A DNA stretch of 59,010 nt, from assembly GCA_964470055.1 (NCBI GenBank), contig CAYXZZ010000002.1:1-59010 (forward strand), given 5' to 3'. The notes under the pieces were generated by a model. That model was not told where the DNA came from and made no database searches. It saw nothing but the letters and a program-made list of their open reading frames with translations. Made by a program: the position numbers and the translations under genes. Below, one piece after another: positions 13,920 to 23,326 of the stretch (position 1 is the stretch's first letter; every line of letters starts with the position of its first letter). This DNA comes from JAEDES01 sp964470055. Lineage in GTDB: Bacteria; Bacillota_I; Bacilli_A; RF39; UBA660.

Positions 13920-15552
13920 TAGAAAAGCATTCATTGAAAAGTTTATTAAAATCAAAACAAAAACAAGTGAAATTGTTGATTTTAAAATGAATGCACCACA
14001 AACAAAACTATATAACATTATTAAGGAACAAGCAGAACTTAATAAACCTATTAGACTAATTATTTTAAAGTCTAGACAAATGGGAATCTCTACAGAAATT
14101 GAATCATTATTATTTAGTAATACGATATTAAAGTTCAATGTAAGTACTGGTATTGTTACACATGATTCAGCAGCTACTGCCAACTTATTTGAAATGAGTA
14201 AGTTAATGTATCAATGTCTACCGGATAAATTAAAACCATCATTATTAAAAGATAATGTTAATGAACTAGTATTTAATAATGAAGAAGGTACCGGATTAAA
14301 CAGTAGAATCAAATGTATGACAGCTGGAAATAGAAGTATCGGACGTTCAGCAACTTTCCAATATTTGCATTTATCAGAATATGCATTCTGGCCAGGAGAC
14401 AAGAAAAGTACCTTTAACGGACTAATTCAATGTGTTCCTGCATTACCAGATACAATAGTTGTAATTGAGTCAACACCTCAAGGATATGATGATTTTAAAG
14501 ATAAATGGGATAAAGCAGTTGCTGGAGAAAGTGACTTTATACCAGTTTTCCTTGCATGGTATGAAATGCCAGAGTATTCAATGCCATATGATGGATTTGA
14601 GCTAACAGAGGCCGAAAAAGAAATGATGGAAATGTACAATCTATCATTAGACCAGTTAACATGGAGAAGATGGTGTATTAAAAACAACTGTGATAATGAC
14701 CTTGATCAATTTAAACAAGAATATCCAAGTAATCCTGAAGAAGCATTCTTATCAACAGGAAAGTGTATATTTGATAAAGAGTCAGTAGTTAATAGAATAC
14801 AAAAGATTAAGAAACCTTTAAAAAGAGGTTTTTTTGATTATAAATATAATGGTTTAGAAATAACTGGAATAGAGTTTGTCGAATCAGATTCAAAACCATG
14901 GGTAGAAATATATGAAGATGTAAAAAAAGGATATCCGTACGTTCTAGGTGGAGATACTGCAGGAATTGGAAAGGATTCCTTCGCTGGTGATGTAGTTAAT
15001 AACAATACTGGAGAGCAAGCAGCAACATTAGAGTTAGAAAATGATGAAATAGAATATACAAGACAAATGTATTGCTTAGGAATGTATTACAATAATGCAT
15101 TGATTGGAATTGAAACAAACTATTCAACATATCCAGTTAAAGAATTATTTAGACTAGGATATACAAATCAATATTTAAGAACAATAGATGAAGGTATTGA
15201 TATTAAAATCCAGGATAAATTAGGATTTAATACAAATACAGCAACAAGACCTGTTATTATTGCAGAACTTGTAAAATTTGTTGAAGAAAATATTGAAAAA
15301 ATACATTGTCAAAATACATTAAAACAAACGCTAACATTTATAAAGAGGCCAGATGGAAAAAAGGCCGCAGACAATGGATATCACGATGATAGAGTTATGT
15401 CATTAGCAATAACTCTTGCAATACGTGATCAACAAGAATATCTAGTTATAGAACCAAAGGAAGAAAATAAAGTTGTTCTTCCTTTTGCATTACAAAATGA
15501 AATTACAGAAGATAATAATGATGAATATGAAGTTTTTGAAATGGAGTGGTAA
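13909..15552 (+). CDS. terL: Terminase large subunit
   Basis: 547 residues: an ATPase domain with Walker A-like KSRQMGIST (~54-62) and Walker B-like QYLHLSEYAFW (~151-161), then an RNase H-like nuclease with VLGGDTAGIGKDSF (~345) and GYHDDRVMSLA (~489). It drives DNA packaging into the procapsid and cuts concatemers. ATG 13909 is preferred over a GTG at 13897 that lies too close to AAGG. Confidence 0.95.
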   Translation: MNINRKAFIEKFIKIKTKTSEIVDFKMNAPQTKLYNIIKEQAELNKPIRLIILKSRQMGISTEIESLLFSNTILKFNVSTGIVTHDSAATANLFEMSKLMYQCLPDKLKPSLLKDNVNELVFNNEEGTGLNSRIKCMTAGNRSIGRSATFQYLHLSEYAFWPGDKKSTFNGLIQCVPALPDTIVVIESTPQGYDDFKDKWDKAVAGESDFIPVFLAWYEMPEYSMPYDGFELTEAEKEMMEMYNLSLDQLTWRRWCIKNNCDNDLDQFKQEYPSNPEEAFLSTGKCIFDKESVVNRIQKIKKPLKRGFFDYKYNGLEITGIEFVESDSKPWVEIYEDVKKGYPYVLGGDTAGIGKDSFAGDVVNNNTGEQAATLELENDEIEYTRQMYCLGMYYNNALIGIETNYSTYPVKELFRLGYTNQYLRTIDEGIDIKIQDKLGFNTNTATRPVIIAELVKFVEENIEKIHCQNTLKQTLTFIKRPDGKKAADNGYHDDRVMSLAITLAIRDQQEYLVIEPKEENKVVLPFALQNEITEDNNDEYEVFEMEW

Positions 15553-15554
15553 AA

Positions 15555-15821
15555 ATGAATTTATTTATTTTAATTATAGTAACTGTCTTAGGACTATTTT
15601 TAATATTTTTATTTGGATTTATATTAGGATTATCTATTCCTTACATTGTAAAAGGATATATTAAAGAAAATAAAGTTGATACACATTATCAACAACTAAA
15701 TCAAGATAATTCTAATGAAGCACAAAATATTCCATCACCAATAAATTCTTTTCAAAATACATTACCAGAAATGGAATTAATAGATGAATGGCTTAATGGG
15801 GCGGTGAAACCAAATGAATAA
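15555..15821 (+). CDS. Small membrane protein between terL and portal (88 aa)
   Basis: One N-terminal transmembrane helix (LILIIVTVLGLFLIFLFGFI), then an Asn/Gln-rich cytoplasmic tail. GGAGTGG precedes ATG 15555. It overlaps the portal gene by eight bases. Function unknown. Confidence 0.62.
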   Translation: MNLFILIIVTVLGLFLIFLFGFILGLSIPYIVKGYIKENKVDTHYQQLNQDNSNEAQNIPSPINSFQNTLPEMELIDEWLNGAVKPNE

Positions 15822-17520
15822 TATAGCAGAGACAATATGGAAACAATATCAAGCAGGACTTAATTATTTTAGTAGAGCCGGCTTAGAAAAAGAGTGGAAG
15901 GATGCAGAAGATTTCTACGAAGGAAGACATTGGCCAGCTGCAACTAAAAAAACAAAAAATTTACCACGACCTGTTATTAATCTGTGTTCAATGATTGCAG
16001 ATAATAAAAAAGCATCTATTTTAAGTGGAAAATTAGGAATAATTTATACTCCTGCAGAAATGTTTGGAGAAAGATTAGAAATGGCTCAAATTGGGGCTAA
16101 TTTATTTACTAAGTTTGCAGCTAATATTTCTAAAGAATTAAAGCAAGATGATTTAGATGAAGAAGCAATGAATTATGGTGTAATTTATGGTACATATATA
16201 TATCACTATTTTTGGGACAAAGAAGTAACAGGAGGAATGGAAACTCCATATGTTGGTGGTGAAAGAGGGGAAATATTAAAACCTCAAAATGTAATAGTTG
16301 CCAATGCAAGAGAAAAAAATGTACAAAAACAAAAATATATTATTATTGCATCAGTAGAATCATTATCAAGTGTTAAAGAATTAGCAGAGAAAAATGGAGT
16401 AAAGAATCTTGATGAAATAGTTGCAGATCATGAAATTGATGATGAAGCGACTAAAGAATTAGAAGTATGTACAGTTCTAACAAAATATTCAAGAAAAAAT
16501 GGAAAGGTTGTTTGGAGTAAGTCAACTAAAAATGTTTTAATTCAAGATACAACATATTGGGAGCCAAATGAAGATAAAGTTGAATTAGATGAAGAAGAAA
16601 TTTCTGATGAGGGAACTGAGATAACAGAACCAGATAAAGTTAAAGAGGAAGAAATTGATTTATTTAAAACACAATTATATCCAATTGTTATTGAATGTCA
16701 TAAAGATAGACAAGACTGCATTTATGGTATAGGAGAAGTAGCTCAAGCAATACCTAATAATAAAGCAGTTAACTTTAATATAGCAATGATGCTTTTATCA
16801 GTTCAACAAACAGCATGGCCTAAAATTATTCAAAAGGTCGGTGCATTAGCAAGACAAAATATTACAAATGCACCAGGAGAAGTATTAACTGATAATACAA
16901 AAGGTTCTGGTTGGGGATTCAAATATATGGAAACATCAGGATTTTCTGCTCAAGCTCTAACATTAACAGATAATCTAGTAAGTTTAACCAGAACAACGAC
17001 AGGTTCGAGTGAAGTCGTAACTGGAGAAGTATTAGGTGCAAATATGGCAGCACAAGCTATTATTGCATTACAGAACCAAGCAAAAAAACCAATAGAAATA
17101 TATCAAAATAAATTTAAACGAGCTCATATTGAAATAGGAAAAATACATGAGCAATTCTTTAAGTATTATTACACAGATGACAGAATGTTTAGTTATGAAG
17201 AAGACAATCAGTTATATGTAAATTCTTTTAATGGTGAAATGTTTAGAAATATAGATTTCTCATTAGCAGTAGAAGTAGGAACTACAGGAATATATAGCGA
17301 AGCTTTATTAATAACTCTACTTGATAATATGAAAACAGCAGGTGACATAACACTTGATGAATATATTGAATTATATCCAGATTCAATAATGGTATTTAAA
17401 GAACGATTAAAAAAGATGCGTCAAAAACGTATGATAGAAGAACAAGAACAGTTAATGCAGAATATGACAAATCCTGCATTACCGCCTATGACTGAAGGAA
17501 CAGTTCCAATACAGTCATAA
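15814..17520 (+). CDS. Portal protein
   Basis: 568 residues, placed right after terL as expected. Early region RPVINLCSMIADNKKASILS and central VNFNIAMMLLSVQQTAWPKI are characteristic of P22/N4-type portal families. An acidic stretch lies at about 245-275 and a Met/Gln-rich helix at the C-terminus. It forms the dodecameric ring for DNA entry and tail attachment. Confidence 0.87.
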   Translation: MNNIAETIWKQYQAGLNYFSRAGLEKEWKDAEDFYEGRHWPAATKKTKNLPRPVINLCSMIADNKKASILSGKLGIIYTPAEMFGERLEMAQIGANLFTKFAANISKELKQDDLDEEAMNYGVIYGTYIYHYFWDKEVTGGMETPYVGGERGEILKPQNVIVANAREKNVQKQKYIIIASVESLSSVKELAEKNGVKNLDEIVADHEIDDEATKELEVCTVLTKYSRKNGKVVWSKSTKNVLIQDTTYWEPNEDKVELDEEEISDEGTEITEPDKVKEEEIDLFKTQLYPIVIECHKDRQDCIYGIGEVAQAIPNNKAVNFNIAMMLLSVQQTAWPKIIQKVGALARQNITNAPGEVLTDNTKGSGWGFKYMETSGFSAQALTLTDNLVSLTRTTTGSSEVVTGEVLGANMAAQAIIALQNQAKKPIEIYQNKFKRAHIEIGKIHEQFFKYYYTDDRMFSYEEDNQLYVNSFNGEMFRNIDFSLAVEVGTTGIYSEALLITLLDNMKTAGDITLDEYIELYPDSIMVFKERLKKMRQKRMIEEQEQLMQNMTNPALPPMTEGTVPIQS

Positions 17521-17528
17521 TTAATAAT

Positions 17529-17551
17529 GGACCCAATGGTCCTTTTATTTT
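17529..17551 (+). terminator. Weak terminator after portal
   Basis: GGACC CAAT GGTCC followed by TTTTATTTT. A five-base stem, so probably partial termination that sets gene dosage. Confidence 0.45.
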
Positions 17552-17618
17552 GGTATAAACTTAAATGTTTATATATAAATTCGCATTGAATAGCGCAAAA
17601 ATCGAAAGGAGAAAACAT

Positions 17619-18413
17619 ATGGAAAATGAAAGCGTAAAAGAGTTGGAAGTCGCTGAAACAACTGAAACAGAGGAAGAATCTGTTAGTAATGAAGTTGATG
17701 AAGAACTTCATGAATCTGATTTTGAAGAAGACGAAAGTGAGAAAGAAGAAGCAGATGATGATTCTGCAGAAGATGAAAAACCTAAGTCTGAATCAAATAA
17801 AGAAAGTCAGTCAAAAGAAGAAAATGCAAAATATGCCGCAGCTCGTAGAAGAGCAGAGAAAGAATTAGAAGCTAAGACCGATGAAGCTTTTAAAAAAGGG
17901 CAATTATCTGCATATAAAGGGAAAATTAACCCCTATACCCAAACTGAAATTAAAGATATGACTGATATCGAAGTATATGAAGATATGTATAAAATCGCTG
18001 AGGCTGGGGGAGACCCACTGAAAGATTATGCATCATATGCTGCAGATAAGAAAAGAGAAGCAGAAAAAGCTGCTAATGAAAAACAAGAAAGAGAGGAAAA
18101 GGCGAGAGCAGAGATCGATGAATTTTCTAAAAAGTATCCAGATGTTAATATTTCTGAATTATTAAAAGATGAAATGTTTATGGATTATGCAGATGGAAAA
18201 TCAAAATCTTTAATCGAAACCTATGAATCTTATAATAAATTTAAAAGACATTTTAGGAATGCTGGAATAAAAACAGCAAAAAAGACTATTGCAAATAATA
18301 ATAGTTCACCAGGTAGTCTAAATAGCGAATCTAGTAAAAATACTGTAGATTACAATAGTATGTCTAGAGAAGAATTCCTAAAAGAAGTCGAAAAAGCAAA
18401 AGAAGGTAAATAA
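17619..18413 (+). CDS. Capsid scaffolding protein
   Basis: 264 residues, strongly acidic in the first ~75 (many Glu/Asp/Ser), then a helical charged body and a basic C-terminus. This composition and the position between portal and major capsid protein are typical of scaffolds. Start at ATG 17619 after GAAAGGAG; the frame is open upstream without a ribosome site. Confidence 0.8.
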   Translation: MENESVKELEVAETTETEEESVSNEVDEELHESDFEEDESEKEEADDDSAEDEKPKSESNKESQSKEENAKYAAARRRAEKELEAKTDEAFKKGQLSAYKGKINPYTQTEIKDMTDIEVYEDMYKIAEAGGDPLKDYASYAADKKREAEKAANEKQEREEKARAEIDEFSKKYPDVNISELLKDEMFMDYADGKSKSLIETYESYNKFKRHFRNAGIKTAKKTIANNNSSPGSLNSESSKNTVDYNSMSREEFLKEVEKAKEGK

Positions 18414-18444
18414 AAATCTCTGGTGAACGGAAAGAGGTAAAAAT

Positions 18445-19386
18445 ATGGATCAAAATGTAAATACAATTGAAACATTATCAGTAGAGAATCAAACATTCTA
18501 CGATAGAACACTATTAGAAAGGGAACTTCCAGAATTATTCTTATATGAAGATGCAGATAAGAAAGTAATTCCAAAGGGAAAAGGAACAAGTATTGAATTC
18601 AGAAAATTCAATTCATTAGCAGTTCCAGAATCTCCACTTGAAGAAGGAGTAACACCAAAAGGAAATTCAATCAATGTTACAAGTATCGTAGCAACTTGTC
18701 AACAAGAAGGAGATTATGTAACAGTATCTGATGTTTTAGATATGCAAGGAAAAGATCCTGTTATCACTGAACAATCAGAAGTGTTCGGTGAACAAGCTGC
18801 ATTAACTGTTGATACTAGAATTAGAGATAAAGTAATTTCAGGTACAACAGTACAATATGCAGGAGGAAAAGCAGGAAGAGCTGAAATTACTGTTTCTGAC
18901 GTTTTAACTGGTGACGAAATTCTAAAAGCTCATGCCAGATTAGAACACAATGATATTAAGAAATTCGAAGATGGTACTTATCATGCAATTATTGATGCTT
19001 ACCAAAAATACGATTTCCTTAATGACACTACAAATAAAGGATTTACTGAAGTTAGTAAATATGCAAATGCTAAGAAGTTACTAACAGGTGAATTAGGTGA
19101 ATATTTCGGAACTCGTCTTCGTGTAAGTTCTAATACTGCAACAGAAGAAAATGCATCAGGAGTTAAAGTTCATAAAGCAATTATTTATGGACGTCATGCT
19201 TATGGTGTTCCAGCAATCGACAAAGGAGCAGCAAAAGCTTCAATTATCGTTAAACCTTTAGGTTCTGCTGGTTCAGCAGATCCATTAAATCAACGTTCAA
19301 CAATCGGATGGAAATCTTTCTTTACAGCTGAAAGATTAAATGAACTTGCAATTTGTCGTATAGAAACAGCAGCTACTCTTGACTAA
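18445..19386 (+). CDS. Major capsid protein, N4-gp56 family
   Basis: 313 residues. The opening ENQTFYDRTLLERELPELFL, then IPKGKGTSIEFRKF and GVTPKGNSINV, is the signature of N4-gp56-type HK97-fold capsid proteins. It forms the icosahedral shell. AAGAGG precedes the ATG. Its last codons form the left arm of a strong terminator. Confidence 0.93.
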   Translation: MDQNVNTIETLSVENQTFYDRTLLERELPELFLYEDADKKVIPKGKGTSIEFRKFNSLAVPESPLEEGVTPKGNSINVTSIVATCQQEGDYVTVSDVLDMQGKDPVITEQSEVFGEQAALTVDTRIRDKVISGTTVQYAGGKAGRAEITVSDVLTGDEILKAHARLEHNDIKKFEDGTYHAIIDAYQKYDFLNDTTNKGFTEVSKYANAKKLLTGELGEYFGTRLRVSSNTATEENASGVKVHKAIIYGRHAYGVPAIDKGAAKASIIVKPLGSAGSADPLNQRSTIGWKSFFTAERLNELAICRIETAATLD

Positions 19387-19400
19387 GAGTAGCTCTTTTT
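19371..19400 (+). terminator. Terminator at the capsid gene stop
   Basis: AGCTACTCTT, loop GACT, AAGAGTAGCT, then CTTTTT: a perfect 10-bp stem overlapping the capsid stop codon. It would give extra capsid mRNA relative to downstream genes. Confidence 0.9.
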
Positions 19401-19419
19401 AATTATAAGGAGGAAAAAT

Positions 19420-19890
19420 ATGTCAACAACTAAACCAGAAAAAAAAGACGATGTAAAAATTACTGAAAATCAAACTGAAAATAAAAATGCAGTTTCAACA
19501 CCAGATTTAGATGCTTTTATGAAAGAATTAGAAGCAAAAAATGCTGAGATATTAAATGCTAAATTAGCAGAATTAGAAGCTGCAAAACAAGAATATGCAG
19601 AAAAAGCTGCTTCAATGTCAGTTGAAAAAACAACTGCAAGTCCAGCTGAAAGTTCAACTGCAAGTCCAAGAATTGATAATCAAAAATTAGTTAGTGAAGC
19701 AAAAAAAGTAGGCGAGAAACTAAGTAAGCAAAAGAAAATTGCAATAATGATTCCAAAGGATCTAAGAAATCCAAAAGAGACTCATGTTCCAGTAACAATT
19801 TCAGGTTATACATACCAAATTGCACGTGGAGAATCAGTTGAAGTTCCAGTAGAAGTATTTAATATTTTAAAAGAGGCTAAATATATTTAG
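19420..19890 (+). CDS. Capsid-associated protein (156 aa)
   Basis: An Ala/Glu-rich helix (~30-70), a Ser/Thr/Pro linker with the repeat TASPAESSTASP, and a compact C-terminus (KKIAIMIPKDLRNPKETHVP ... GYTYQIARGESVEVP). Small proteins of this kind with a conserved C-terminal barrel commonly follow N4-type capsid genes. A head decoration or accessory role is inferred. AAGGAGG precedes the ATG. Confidence 0.7.
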   Translation: MSTTKPEKKDDVKITENQTENKNAVSTPDLDAFMKELEAKNAEILNAKLAELEAAKQEYAEKAASMSVEKTTASPAESSTASPRIDNQKLVSEAKKVGEKLSKQKKIAIMIPKDLRNPKETHVPVTISGYTYQIARGESVEVPVEVFNILKEAKYI

Positions 19891-19900
19891 TTTCTTTTTC

Positions 19901-19945
19901 TCAAGTTAAATAGTAATTAAGGGAGTGCAAATCTCTCAAACTTGA
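19901..19945 (+). other. Two-tier stem-loop before connector gene
   Basis: TCAAGTT (19901-19907) pairs with AACTTGA (19939-19945), with an inner GGGAG/CTCTC helix (19921-19925 with 19933-19937). It is not followed by a T-run, so it is not a standard terminator. It may protect or expose the next ribosome site. Confidence 0.4.
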
Positions 19946-19964
19946 CCGAAAGTGAGGAAGTAAT

Positions 19965-20570
19965 ATGAATTGGGGAGAAATTCAAATAGAATCTTTAAAG
20001 AAAATGTTTTTAAATAGTGACGATATAACTGCTGATAATTTAGATACGTATAAAAAAGATAAAAAATATAGAACTTATTTATCAGCAATGCCACAGGCAG
20101 CAAATGAAGCTATTAATTATATCTTAGAAAATGGAAAACCACTTGTAAAAAATTATAAGTTAAAATATAAAGACACAAATAATAAATATAATTTAGAAAC
20201 ATTAATACCAAACTTTAAAAGAATATATCAAATTGTATGTGAAGATAACAATGTTGAATATTATGTTGAAGGAAATAATGTATTAGCAATAAATGGTTGG
20301 AGCGAAAATGGAAAAGATATAATAGTTTATTATGAGTCTGCACATGAATTATTAAAAAGTTCAACATCTGCTTCAACACCAATTTCTTTGAGCAAATATT
20401 TAACAAGTTTAATACCACTTTATATTGCTGGAGAATTATATAAAGATGATGATATGCAAATGGCCACAATGTATATGAATGAATTTATGACTAATGTTGC
20501 TAACATCACAGGTAAGGATTTTAATCCTAATCCAAAAGAAATAAGCACAGTCTTCGGAATGGAGTGGTAA
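19965..20570 (+). CDS. Head-tail connector/adaptor protein
   Basis: 201 residues, helical at both ends with a strand-rich centre. Position (after capsid proteins, before the tail protein) and size fit the adaptor of short-tailed phages. Ends FGMEW and is followed one base later by the next gene. The assignment rests mainly on gene order. Confidence 0.62.
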   Translation: MNWGEIQIESLKKMFLNSDDITADNLDTYKKDKKYRTYLSAMPQAANEAINYILENGKPLVKNYKLKYKDTNNKYNLETLIPNFKRIYQIVCEDNNVEYYVEGNNVLAINGWSENGKDIIVYYESAHELLKSSTSASTPISLSKYLTSLIPLYIAGELYKDDDMQMATMYMNEFMTNVANITGKDFNPNPKEISTVFGMEW

Positions 20571-20571
20571 A

Positions 20572-22410
20572 ATGTATTCAATCCCAGCTACAAAAGAAAA
20601 AAACTATTTTAATATCGAAAATTTTCTAGGTGTGGATTTTACAACCAGTCCAATTGAGTGCGACAAAAGAAGAAGTCCTTCTTCAAAAAATATCATAAAT
20701 AAAGATGGATATAATGAAACGAGAAATGGATATGAAGTAATAAATACTTTTGATGATAGCATCAATGGAGCATGGAACATTGATATACCAGGAAAAGAAT
20801 TGTTTTTAGTGCATGCAGGTACAAATCTGTATGAATGCTCTACAGATTTTCAAGAAAATCAACTAATTTTAGAAGGATTATCTAATAATAGGTCAGTAGG
20901 CCTTTATATTGGCGATTATTTGACGATTTTCGATGGCTCTAGAGCAATTATATATTACAACACAGAAAGCGGCTATAAAGCCGTTTTTTTAGACGAATCA
21001 GGGTATATTCCAACAACAAGTGTTGCGAGAGATTCTTCAGGTGGAGGTACAGACTATGAAAAAGTTAATTTAATGTCTCCATATAGAATAAATACTTTTT
21101 TAACTGAAGAAATAGAAGAAACTGTTGGAGGAGAGATAGTAAAAAAACAACAAACAGTTTTTAAATTAGATGATATCAATATTGATAGTGTCGAATTAGT
21201 AGAAGTTCTTACAGACGAAGGAATTTGGAAAATTCTAGATCCAAGCGAATATAATGTAGACAAAGTAACTGGTCAAGTAACTTTTTCAACAGCACCAGGA
21301 GAAAGTCCAGTTTTAGGAAGAGATAATGTCTCTATAAAATATAGAAAGTCACTTTCTGAGAATAATTCTAAGATTAATAAGTGTTCAATTGCAACTTTAT
21401 ATGGATACGATGGGAATAATGACAGAATATTCGTAAGTGGTAATCCTGAATATCCTAATTATGATTTTCATTGCGAACCAAATGATCCTACATATTGGCC
21501 AGATGAAAACTTTACAAAAATAGGAACAGAACCAATTATTAGTTATTCAAGACTTACTGATGGAACACTAGGAGTACATAAAAAACAATCAGACACAGAT
21601 TGTACAATTTATTATAGAAGTTCTAATCTATTAGATAACTTAGAAGTATTCCCGTTAAAGGATGGAGTTAAGAATATAGGGTGTATTAGTAAATATGCAA
21701 ATTGCAATTTATTAAATGATCCTTTATTTTTATCAGAGCAAGGAGTTTTTGCTATATTAGGAAATTCTTCAGGAGAAAAATTTGCTCAACAAAGAAGTTA
21801 TTATGTTAATGGTAAATTAACAAAAGAAGAAAACTTAGAAAATGCAGTTGCAATTAGTATGAATGGAAAGTATTATTTAGCAATTAATAATCATGTTTAT
21901 ATAGCTGATAGTAGATATTTAAGTTATCCTAAACATTCTAAAACTGAACAATATCAGTATGAATGGTGGTTTTGGGACAATCTTCCTGTAAGATTGTTTT
22001 TTTCATGGAATAATGAATTATATTTTGGAACCAGTGATGGAAAGATATGCAAATTTAATGATAGTTATTTAGATGATACAACACCAATAGAAAGTTATTG
22101 GGAAACACCTTTTTTAGAATTAAATTCAAGTTTTTTTGCTAAAACTATCAAAATGGTCACTTTAATATTAAATCCTAAAGTTAACAGTGATATTACTTTT
22201 GGTTATGAATTAGATGATGGAACAGTTGAGATTATAACTGCTAATTATTCTGATCTAAAAGATGACTTTCCAAAAACAATTCAGGAAAAAGAAAAAATTC
22301 AAAAATTTATGTTTGTTAAATTTTGGATGAAAAATAATACTGGAAGCAGAATGACGTTTGAAAGATTAATAATAGAATATATTCTTTCAGGTAAATATAG
22401 AGGTAATTAA
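20572..22410 (+). CDS. Tail hub/DNA-stabilisation-like structural protein
   Basis: 612 residues, beta-rich throughout. The N-terminal NFLGVDFTTSPIECDKRRSP and repeated propeller-like blades (for example ELFLVHAGTNLYEC, ELYFGTSDGKICKF) resemble the tail-hub or packaged-DNA stabilisation proteins found after the connector in short-tailed phages. The coding sequence contains two terminator-like hairpins (20966-20990, 21977-22003). Confidence 0.68.
   Translation: MYSIPATKEKNYFNIENFLGVDFTTSPIECDKRRSPSSKNIINKDGYNETRNGYEVINTFDDSINGAWNIDIPGKELFLVHAGTNLYECSTDFQENQLILEGLSNNRSVGLYIGDYLTIFDGSRAIIYYNTESGYKAVFLDESGYIPTTSVARDSSGGGTDYEKVNLMSPYRINTFLTEEIEETVGGEIVKKQQTVFKLDDINIDSVELVEVLTDEGIWKILDPSEYNVDKVTGQVTFSTAPGESPVLGRDNVSIKYRKSLSENNSKINKCSIATLYGYDGNNDRIFVSGNPEYPNYDFHCEPNDPTYWPDENFTKIGTEPIISYSRLTDGTLGVHKKQSDTDCTIYYRSSNLLDNLEVFPLKDGVKNIGCISKYANCNLLNDPLFLSEQGVFAILGNSSGEKFAQQRSYYVNGKLTKEENLENAVAISMNGKYYLAINNHVYIADSRYLSYPKHSKTEQYQYEWWFWDNLPVRLFFSWNNELYFGTSDGKICKFNDSYLDDTTPIESYWETPFLELNSSFFAKTIKMVTLILNPKVNSDITFGYELDDGTVEIITANYSDLKDDFPKTIQEKEKIQKFMFVKFWMKNNTGSRMTFERLIIEYILSGKYRGN
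20966..20990 (+). terminator. Intragenic terminator-like hairpin 1
   Basis: AAAGCGGCT, loop ATAA, AGCCGTTTT, then more Ts, inside the tail-protein gene (encoding SGYKAVFLD). Nine pairs including one G-T. It has the full form of an intrinsic terminator within a coding sequence. Confidence 0.6.
21977..22003 (+). terminator. Intragenic terminator-like hairpin 2
   Basis: ACAATCTT, loop CCTGT, AAGATTGT, then a run of Ts to 22003, inside the same gene (encoding DNLPVRLFF). Perfect eight-base stem. Confidence 0.6.
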
Positions 22411-22424
22411 ATAGGAGGTATATA

Positions 22425-23321
22425 ATGAGTAGTATTAATGATTGGATAGCTGCGGCTACCAAAATAAAAGAACAAACAAAAAATGAATACATTAATTCAA
22501 ATCAAGGCCTAATTGATAGTATAAATCAGCAAAAAGATTCAGCAATACAAGGATTACAAAATGCAAATACACAAGCAATTAATGCATTAAACCAAAATAA
22601 GAATACTGTTAATGAAACAGCATTAGAAAGTGCTAAACAAGCAAATATAAATAGATTGTTAGCATTAAAAGATAATAAAAATGCAATGAATCGTGCAGGA
22701 TTAGGATCTCAAGGAGTAGTAGGATCACAAGTTAACTCAATTAATAATAGTTACGGAAGTAACTTAAATTCAATTCTTAAAGATAAAGCAAGTGGATTAA
22801 GAGATATTGAAAACCAAATTAATAATACAAACTTAGAATATGAAACAAACAAAAGTAATTTAGCTGCACAATATGCTGCAACACTTGCTCAACAACAAGC
22901 TGATATTAATACTACTGCAGAACAATTAGCTCAGTCATATTACAATAATTATATATCTCAACAACAAGCAGCCGCAGAATTTGAATGGCAAAAACAACAA
23001 GCAGAAAAAGAAAATCAATTAGCTTGGGCTAATCTTAATGCTAGTTATAATTTCAATGATAGTGATAATTATGAAGTTAATACCGCATACTATCAAGGAA
23101 GCTTGAATCCAGATGCTTATAATGGAACATTTAAAAATGGATATCAACCAAATAATATTAATGGTAAAAAGTTAACTGATTCAGGAAAAGATATGAAATT
23201 AACAACAACTGATAGATACGGTAATACAAAAACATTAACTCAAACTGTATGGCAAACACCAGATGGTAAAAAATGGTATTGGGACGGAAGATATAATAAA
23301 TATTTTGAATATAAAGGGTGA
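22425..23321 (+). CDS. Internal virion/ejection-like protein
   Basis: 298 residues, very rich in Asn, Gln and Ala. Residues ~10-200 form a long helical region (QQKDSAIQGLQNANTQAINA), and the C-terminus is compact (TVWQTPDGKKWYWDGRYNKY). AGGAGG precedes the ATG. Composition and position before the giant protein suggest an ejected internal protein; no catalytic motif is seen. Confidence 0.62.
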   Translation: MSSINDWIAAATKIKEQTKNEYINSNQGLIDSINQQKDSAIQGLQNANTQAINALNQNKNTVNETALESAKQANINRLLALKDNKNAMNRAGLGSQGVVGSQVNSINNSYGSNLNSILKDKASGLRDIENQINNTNLEYETNKSNLAAQYAATLAQQQADINTTAEQLAQSYYNNYISQQQAAAEFEWQKQQAEKENQLAWANLNASYNFNDSDNYEVNTAYYQGSLNPDAYNGTFKNGYQPNNINGKKLTDSGKDMKLTTTDRYGNTKTLTQTVWQTPDGKKWYWDGRYNKYFEYKG

Positions 23322-23326
23322 TTTCA